Positions 6,851-11,060 of a stretch of DNA of 11,060 bases are shown piece by piece. Every line of letters begins with the position of its first letter. The first letter of the stretch is position 1. The notes beneath the pieces were generated by a model. It searched no databases. It saw only the letters and a list, made by a program, of their open reading frames with translations, and was not told the origin of the DNA. The stretch comes from Sterolibacterium sp052034445 (GTDB lineage Bacteria > Pseudomonadota > Gammaproteobacteria > Burkholderiales > Rhodocyclaceae): positions 1 through 11,060 of the forward strand of contig JBPOIN010000280.1 in the NCBI GenBank assembly GCA_052034445.1. The letters are read 5' to 3'. Made by a program: the position numbers and the translations under genes.

Positions 6851-7798
6851 TCACGCGTCTTCCGCCACCCGCGCACAGATCTGCCGAAGTTTTTCGCGCA
6901 GCCATTGATGCGCCGGTTCATGCTCGAAGCGCTCGTGCCAGATCATGGCGATCGAGAAGCCGGGCAATGCGACGGGCGGTTCATGAATCGTCAGCGGCAT
7001 GACTTGCTGCCAGGCCTTGATGCAGCGGCGCGGCGCGGTGAGGATCAGGTCCGAGCGCGCCACGAGCATCGGCGCGGAACTCAGGTTCGGCGTGGAGAGC
7101 GCGATGCGGCGGCGCTTGCCGAGTCTGCCAAGCGCCTTGTCGATGATGTCGCGCTCATCGCCGCGCGGCGCGATGCGCAGATGCGAGAGGCCAATATAGG
7201 TCTCCAGATCCAGGCGCTTGCCAATGCGCGGATGCGCCGGCCGGCTCACGCAGCAAAAATCGTCCTCGAACAGCACTTCCTGGCGGATGCCGCTGGCGCG
7301 CTTGATCGGATGGCACAGGACGATTTCGAGACTGCCGGTTTCAAGCGGCGTGATCGAATTCTCGGGATCGAAATGCCGCACCCGGACATCGATCTGCGGC
7401 GCCTGTGCGGCGAGCAGGGCGAGCAATTGCGGCAGCAGCGTCCAGTCGCCGTAATCGTTGGTGGCGATGTGGAAGCACAGCGTCGACGTCTGCGGATCGA
7501 AGTCAACATCGCTCTGGATGGCCTGCTGCAATTCCAGCAGCGCCTTCCTGAGCGGCGCGGCCAGCGCTTCAGCACGCGCCGTCTTGACCATGCGCCCCTT
7601 GCCCTTGACCAGCAGCGGATCGTTGAAGTGTTCGCGCAGGCGATTCAGCGTGTGACTCATGGCTGACTGGGTGATGCACATGCGCGCGGCGGCCGCGCTG
7701 ACTTCTTCGACCGTCAGCAACACGTCGAGGGCGACCAGCAGGTTGAGATCGAGTTTCCTGAGATTAATTTCGTGCATACCGGTGTGCAGCATCTTCAT
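6851..7798 (-). CDS. LysR-family transcriptional regulator
   Basis: 315 residues from ATG 7798; in-frame ATGs at residues 3 and 8 are alternatives and none has a strong ribosome binding site. Residues about 15-75 form the winged helix-turn-helix of LysR regulators (LDLNLLVALDVLLTVEEVSAAA, then MCITQSAMSHTLNRLRE as the recognition helix, then DPLLVKGKGRMVKT as the wing). Residues about 105-300 are a type-2 periplasmic-binding-like effector domain (FHIATNDYGDWTLLPQLLALL, LEIVLCHPI, HLRIAPRGD). The body resembles the NodD/NahR/LinR branch that senses aromatic or polycyclic ligands; that placement is an impression, not a search result. It is transcribed divergently from the five-gene operon starting at 7922, the classic layout for a LysR regulator that activates its neighbour in response to a pathway ligand and represses itself. 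Confidence 0.9.
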   Translation of the reverse strand: MKMLHTGMHEINLRKLDLNLLVALDVLLTVEEVSAAAARMCITQSAMSHTLNRLREHFNDPLLVKGKGRMVKTARAEALAAPLRKALLELQQAIQSDVDFDPQTSTLCFHIATNDYGDWTLLPQLLALLAAQAPQIDVRVRHFDPENSITPLETGSLEIVLCHPIKRASGIRQEVLFEDDFCCVSRPAHPRIGKRLDLETYIGLSHLRIAPRGDERDIIDKALGRLGKRRRIALSTPNLSSAPMLVARSDLILTAPRRCIKAWQQVMPLTIHEPPVALPGFSIAMIWHERFEHEPAHQWLREKLRQICARVAEDA

Positions 7799-7921
7799 TA
7801 GTCAGGCGGCGACCGTCGTGCATAGAATGGCCGCCAGATTGCGTATCGCAGCGCAGTCGTGCAGCCATTACCGCTCGCACCTCGCGCACGCCGGACAAAA
7901 ACAATATCCACGGGAGCATCC
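7799..7921. promoter_or_regulatory. Divergent promoter/operator region between lysR and the steroid-like operon
   Basis: This 123-nt gap must hold the promoters of both divergent genes. Visible elements are TAGAAT at 7823-7828 (5 of 6 matches to a -10 box on the plus strand, with no good -35, as expected for an activator-dependent promoter), the palindrome TGCG-TAT-CGCA at 7840-7850, GGCGGC/GCCGCC arms at 7805-7810 and 7830-7835, and an exact 8-bp direct repeat described separately. No textbook T-N11-A LysR box with good symmetry was found. The plus-strand operon has a good CGGGAG ribosome binding site just before ATG 7922. Confidence 0.5.
7815..7863. repeat. Exact 8-bp direct repeat GTCGTGCA, copies 41 nt apart
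   Basis: Copies lie at 7815-7822 and 7856-7863, start-to-start 41 nt, close to four helical turns. The first directly abuts the candidate -10 box at 7823. Same-face spacing suits binding of a LysR tetramer to a recognition and an activation site, but the repeat could be chance in GC-rich DNA. Confidence 0.4.
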
Positions 7922-8593
7922 ATGAAAAACATCACCTTCATCACCCTGCTGCTGAGCGCCATCTTCGGCGTGTCGGTGTGGCACCATCACCAGCTGCTCG
8001 GCAATTTCAGCGCCGTATATCTGCTCGTCATGTTCTTCCTGTCGCTGAACATGATCATCACTCTGTGGGAAATGTGCCTGTTCGCCCGCATCGACCTCAT
8101 CGCGCAGAAAAACGAAGCATACCGGAAGCGCTTTCCCGACGACAAGAACCGGCCGGTACTCGATTTCCTGTCCTCGAAGGTGACTTTCTCCAACGTGCTG
8201 TCGCCCGACTACTGGTCGGATGTCTGGGCCACCTATTCGCTGTTCGATGGCTCCTATGCCGACAAGCGCACGCTGGGCTTCAACCTCGACGTCGGCAACG
8301 GCTTCTGGACACTGCTTCCCTGCCTGGTGTTGCATTGCGCCTTTACCTATCACTTCCTTCCGGCCAATGTCACCGGCATCATTGCGTTGTGTTTCTTCTA
8401 CCAGGTCAGCTATTGCACGGCGCTGTACTGGTTTGCCTTTTACAATGTCGGCCGCCAGCGCCTGATCAGCACCAACGAGAACCTGATCTACATCTGGGGC
8501 ACCAACTGTCCGTGGTTCATCTTCGGCCTGATCGGCATCTATGCCTCGGTGCGGCTGATCCTCGACAACAGCTGGGCCGTATTCGGCAACTGA
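7922..8593 (+). CDS. Five-helix membrane protein, probable EBP/EXPERA-like sterol isomerase homologue
   Basis: 223 residues; ATG 7922 follows CGGGAG at a good distance. Hydrophobic segments lie at about 4-20, 29-54, 127-147, 150-174 and 189-214, giving five helices as in human EBP (230 residues), the 3-beta-hydroxysteroid Delta8-Delta7 isomerase. Compared with EBP recalled from memory, W102-x2-Y105-x3-D109-x2-Y112 repeats the spacing of EBP W101/Y104/D108/Y111; D123 falls where EBP has catalytic E122; N195-x2-W198 matches EBP N193/W196; E50 in helix 2 corresponds to E80. EBP H76 has no counterpart (Ile46), and the loop after helix 2 is about 30 residues longer. Seen: segments and spacing. Inferred: EXPERA membership and steroid/sterol isomerase or binding activity in the inner membrane. 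It is the first gene of an operon that also encodes a 5-alpha-reductase. The alternative is an unrelated membrane protein of unknown function. Confidence 0.6.
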   Translation: MKNITFITLLLSAIFGVSVWHHHQLLGNFSAVYLLVMFFLSLNMIITLWEMCLFARIDLIAQKNEAYRKRFPDDKNRPVLDFLSSKVTFSNVLSPDYWSDVWATYSLFDGSYADKRTLGFNLDVGNGFWTLLPCLVLHCAFTYHFLPANVTGIIALCFFYQVSYCTALYWFAFYNVGRQRLISTNENLIYIWGTNCPWFIFGLIGIYASVRLILDNSWAVFGN

Positions 8594-8647
8594 GTGCGCA
8601 GCCGGGTCATTGCATCCGTTTGATTCATATCCTTGCAGGAGTTTTTC

Positions 8648-9088
8648 ATGAGCGACGTCGATTTCACCCAGGATTCCCCGTTCCCCGCGCAGCAGGCCAG
8701 CTTCAACTCGATGCGCAACGTCAAGGCACGCAACCGAGAGGGCTGGCTGGCGCTGTTCGCCGATGATGCGCTGTTGCAGGACCCCGTCGGTGTTTCCCCC
8801 TTCGATCCCAGCGGCCTCGGCCACAAGGGCAGGGAAGCGATTGGCGCCTTCTGGGACACTGTAATCGCTCCGAATGACGGCGAGATCCGCATCCGCGAGT
8901 CCTATCCGGCCGCCGACGAGTGCGCCAACCTGCTGCGCATCACCCGGATATTGCCAAACGGAAAGCCCTTCGAGGTCAATTTCATCGGCGTGTATCGCGT
9001 CAATGCGGCGGGCAAAATTGTTTCGCTCAAGGCCTACTGGCAGTTCGACAAGGCGATGGCGGATTTCGCCGCGGCGATGGCCGAGTGA
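8648..9088 (+). CDS. NTF2/ketosteroid-isomerase-fold (SnoaL-like) protein
   Basis: 146 residues; ATG 8648 is preceded by GCAGGAG at 7 nt, which rules against the TTG at 8633. The stretch WLALFADDALLQDPVGVSPF (33-52) closely matches the ALFADDATVEDPVG segment of steroid Delta5-3-ketosteroid isomerase, placing D45 at the general base Asp38 (Comamonas testosteroni numbering). YRVNAAGKIVSLKAYW (116-131) matches the FRFNGAGKVVSMRALF strand pair. In the same ungapped alignment the oxyanion-hole residues are lost: Tyr14 becomes S21 and Asp99 becomes G114. It may therefore move a double bond by a different arrangement, act as a hydratase or cyclase, or only bind ligand. It is longer than classical KSI by a roughly 20-residue N-terminal and loop addition. 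It probably acts as a cytoplasmic dimer in the same pathway as its neighbours, 54 nt after the membrane-protein gene. Confidence 0.78.
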   Translation: MSDVDFTQDSPFPAQQASFNSMRNVKARNREGWLALFADDALLQDPVGVSPFDPSGLGHKGREAIGAFWDTVIAPNDGEIRIRESYPAADECANLLRITRILPNGKPFEVNFIGVYRVNAAGKIVSLKAYWQFDKAMADFAAAMAE

Positions 9089-9116
9089 TCCATCACAACC
9101 CAACGAGGAGTTCGAC

Positions 9117-9992
9117 ATGCGCTTTACCTTGATGACCGGCATCGGTGGCTACGAGGACTACCTCGCCATCGCCAAGGCCGCCGAAGAGGCCGGCTGGGGG
9201 ACGATCAGCGTCCCGGACAGTTTCTTCTATCCGAAGAGCACCGAATCGGAATATCCGTATTCCGACCATGACATGATCCGCGGCTTCCTCGAAGTCTCGC
9301 CGTTCATCGAACCCATCGTCGCCATGTCGGCGATGGCTGCCGTTACCAGCCGGATCCGTTTCTGCTGCGGCGTCATGAAGGTGCCGATGCGTCAGCCGAT
9401 CATCCTCGCCAAGCAGCTCACCTCGCTGGCCGTAATGAGCGGCGAGCGTCTCGACTTCGGCGCCGGCATCAGCCCGTGGAAGGAAGACTTCACCTACAAC
9501 GGCGTGCCCTTCGAAAAGCGCGGCGAGCGCTTCGACGAAGTCATCGGCATCATCCGCGACGCCCAGAAGGGCGAGTTCTTCGAGCACCACACGGCCAACT
9601 ACGACTTCGGCCCGATCCGCCTCTGCCCGGTGCCGAAGAAACCGATTCCCGTCATCATCGGCGGCCACGCCAAGCCCGCGCTGCAACGCGCCGCGCGTCT
9701 CGGCGACGGCTGGTTCTCGGCCAACAGCGAGCCGGAGACGCTGAAGCAGATGATCGATGAACTCAACGGCTACCGGCGCGAATACGGTACGCAGAACCAT
9801 CCCGATTTCCGCATCCACGCCTTCAACCAGTTCGCCCAGACGGCCGACGATTTCAAGCAACTGCGCGATCTCGGCGCCACCGACGCCTGCGCGATGGGCT
9901 GGAATCCGTTCGAGGAGAATATCACCACGCAGGCCAAGATCGACAGTCTCCGCCGCTTCGGCGACGAAGTGATCGCCAAAATGGCCGGCTGA
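9117..9992 (+). CDS. LLM-class (luciferase-like) flavin- or F420-dependent oxidoreductase
   Basis: 291 residues from ATG 9117, with GAGGAG 7 nt upstream. It is a bacterial-luciferase-like TIM barrel: YLAIAKAAEEAGWGTISVPDS (15-35) as the first helix and strand, IEPIVAMSAMAAVTSRIRFCCGVMKVPMRQPIILAKQLTSL (64-104), DFGAGISPWKEDFTYNGVPFEKRGERFDE (113-141) as the family cofactor/substrate stretch, and PIPVIIGGHAKPALQRAARLGDGWF (177-201). LLM proteins use FMN or F420 for monooxygenation, or hydride transfer on alcohols and C=C bonds; cofactor choice cannot be read safely here, and no F420 biosynthesis gene is in view. In actinobacterial steroid catabolism LLM enzymes are common accessory oxidoreductases, which fits the neighbours. 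It lies 28 nt after the KSI-fold gene and 19 nt before the 5-alpha-reductase gene, a tight operon position. Confidence 0.87.
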   Translation: MRFTLMTGIGGYEDYLAIAKAAEEAGWGTISVPDSFFYPKSTESEYPYSDHDMIRGFLEVSPFIEPIVAMSAMAAVTSRIRFCCGVMKVPMRQPIILAKQLTSLAVMSGERLDFGAGISPWKEDFTYNGVPFEKRGERFDEVIGIIRDAQKGEFFEHHTANYDFGPIRLCPVPKKPIPVIIGGHAKPALQRAARLGDGWFSANSEPETLKQMIDELNGYRREYGTQNHPDFRIHAFNQFAQTADDFKQLRDLGATDACAMGWNPFEENITTQAKIDSLRRFGDEVIAKMAG

Positions 9993-10011
9993 CCGGGAAA
10001 CTCAAATCAAC

Positions 10012-10773
10012 ATGGCGCACGACCTCTACACCACGCTGCTGATTGCGATACTCGTCATGGCGGCCTTTACCTATTACGGCGCCGTCAGGAACATCAGCCC
10101 CTATGGCCGGCATCTGACGTCGGATGCGACCATGAAGACGCTGCCTTCTTCGATTGCCTGGCCGCTGTTCGAATGCCCGCAGCTGTTCGCCTTCGCCGCC
10201 ACATTCTGGCTGACCGCTGCCGAGCATTCCCCGGTGGCGATCACGCTGTTCGTGTTATGGCAGGCGCATTACCTGCATCGCGGCATTCTTTATCCGTTGC
10301 GCCGGAATGACCAGGGCAAGCGCTTTCCGGTGTTGAATGTGGTGATGGGGTTTCTCTTCAATCTGATGAATGGCTACGTGAACGGCTATGCGGTATCGCA
10401 TGCCGAACATCTGCTCGGCAACAGCTGGTTTGCCAGCCCGTGGTTCGTGGTCGGGCTCATCGTGGCGGTCGGCGGCTGGCTGATCAATTTCCAGGCCGAC
10501 ACGATACTCATCAAGCTGCGCAGCGATGGCTCGACGGGTTACAAGATTCCCTACGGTGGTTTCTTCCGCTATGTTTCGTCGGCGAATTACTTCGGCGAAA
10601 TCCTGCTCTGGTGCGGCTGGGCGATGATGAGCCATACGGCGGCCGGCGTGGTATTTGTCCTGTTCACGCTATCCAATCTGTATCCGCGCGCCATCAGCAG
10701 CCATCGCTGGTATCTGGAGAAATTTCCCGATTACCCCAAAGAGCGCAAGGCGATCATCCCTTTCTGCATTTAG
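10012..10773 (+). CDS. Steroid 5-alpha-reductase family membrane enzyme
   Basis: 253 residues, close to human SRD5A1/2 (254-259). About seven hydrophobic segments run through the protein. Functional residues of SRD5A2 appear in order: E54 in WPLFECP (E57), Y87 in AHYLHR (Y91), N159 and D163 in INFQADTIL (N160, D164), R170, Y177 in GYKIPYGG, N192 and E196 in SANYFGEI (N193, E197), and the C-terminal SSHRWYLEKFPDYPKERKAIIPF block. This family reduces the Delta4 double bond of 3-oxo-steroids using NADPH within the membrane. The complete residue set argues for a real reductase; a steroid is the likely substrate type, though polyprenol or enoyl-CoA reductase relatives exist. ATG 10012 has only a weak ribosome binding site (GGGAAA about 12 nt upstream), so coupling to the LLM gene 19 nt before is likely. 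Confidence 0.9.
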   Translation: MAHDLYTTLLIAILVMAAFTYYGAVRNISPYGRHLTSDATMKTLPSSIAWPLFECPQLFAFAATFWLTAAEHSPVAITLFVLWQAHYLHRGILYPLRRNDQGKRFPVLNVVMGFLFNLMNGYVNGYAVSHAEHLLGNSWFASPWFVVGLIVAVGGWLINFQADTILIKLRSDGSTGYKIPYGGFFRYVSSANYFGEILLWCGWAMMSHTAAGVVFVLFTLSNLYPRAISSHRWYLEKFPDYPKERKAIIPFCI

Positions 10774-10818
10774 GCGTCCGCAAATTATTTCCGCAAACGC
10801 ACATTCAGGTCTGCATTC

Positions 10819-11060
10819 ATGAAACATCCTTACGGCGAACTTCTCCAGTTGCAGGTTGTTGAACAGCGCGATGGCGCCAGCCGCCTGACCATCGAAACCG
10901 GCGCGCAGCTGCACAACCCGCAGAACGTGGTGCATGGCGGCGTGCTGTATTCGCTCGCCGACACCGGCATGGCCGCCGCGCTGTACCCGACCCTCAAGCC
11001 CGGCGAGATCTGCGCGACCATCGACATTCACATGAGCTATTTCAAACCCGTGACCGCAGG
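10819..11060 (+). CDS. PaaI-type hotdog-fold thioesterase, 5' part
   Basis: The frame is open to the window end; 80 residues are visible from ATG 10819, with AGGT about 9 nt ahead. The segment LHNPQNVVHGGVLYSLADTGMAAAL (31-55) is the hotdog thioesterase signature: N and HGG in the nucleophile-polarising loop and D48 on the central helix, followed by ATIDIHMSYFKPV (66-78), the next beta strand. PaaI-like enzymes hydrolyse acyl- or aryl-CoA thioesters, often rescuing trapped CoA in degradation pathways. It begins 45 nt after the 5-alpha-reductase gene with no terminator between, so it looks like part of the same operon and suggests CoA-linked intermediates in the pathway. The remainder is outside the window. 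Confidence 0.85.
   Translation, partial: MKHPYGELLQLQVVEQRDGASRLTIETGAQLHNPQNVVHGGVLYSLADTGMAAALYPTLKPGEICATIDIHMSYFKPVTA

Noticed and set aside
6622..7002. A 126-residue plus-strand open frame
   Set aside because: Its second half is antisense to the LysR gene and Arg/Ala-rich; no ribosome binding site or domain is seen.
7902..7907. CAATAT as a -10 box for the steroid-like operon
   Set aside because: It would place the transcript start only a few bases before ATG 7922, leaving no room for the visible ribosome binding site.
7868..9142. A 424-residue minus-strand open frame antisense to the first two operon genes
   Set aside because: It lies opposite two well-supported genes in GC-rich DNA, has no recognisable domain, and would span the gap between them. 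This is a typical antisense shadow.

Overview
The window is GC-rich, densely coded DNA with short intergenic gaps and several ATGA stop/start overlaps. Gene content (an RlhA-type U32 protein, LysR and VapC families, Shine-Dalgarno led operons) fits a proteobacterium. A steroid- or aromatic-degrading betaproteobacterium is my best guess, but this is inferred from gene content alone and no rRNA or other marker is present. No tRNA, rRNA, CRISPR array, insertion sequence or integrase is visible.

Layout. (1) Positions 1-926, + strand: the 3' part of a U32/RlhA-type rRNA hydroxylation gene. It converges on (2) positions 1021-3914, - strand: a two-gene unit in which an SLC13-like permease with an N-terminal cyclic-nucleotide-binding-like domain overlaps by 4 nt a membrane-anchored ABC-type substrate-binding protein. 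(3) Positions 4004-5838, - strand: a SAM-methyltransferase-like protein overlapping by 4 nt a metallo-beta-lactamase-fold hydrolase. (4) Positions 5878-6567, - strand: a Phd/YefM-type antitoxin and a VapC PIN-domain toxin 3 nt apart. (5) Positions 6568-6850: an AT-richer stretch with no convincing gene. (6) Positions 6851-7798, - strand: a LysR-type regulator, divergent from (7) positions 7922 to the window end, + strand: an operon-like run of five genes.

The five-gene run is the most interesting part. In order it holds: a five-helix membrane protein whose residue spacing matches the eukaryotic sterol isomerase EBP (EXPERA superfamily); an NTF2/ketosteroid-isomerase-fold protein that keeps the catalytic Asp motif but not the usual oxyanion-hole residues; a luciferase-like (LLM) flavin/F420 oxidoreductase; a steroid 5-alpha-reductase homologue with essentially all known cofactor and substrate residues; and the start of a PaaI-type hotdog thioesterase. 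Three different proteins related to steroid or sterol double-bond chemistry, next to a divergent LysR regulator, suggest an inducible pathway that isomerises and reduces a steroid, sterol or other polycyclic isoprenoid. The substrate is not identifiable from sequence. The permease/binding-protein pair could import an organic anion, but nothing in the sequence ties it to the steroid-like operon.
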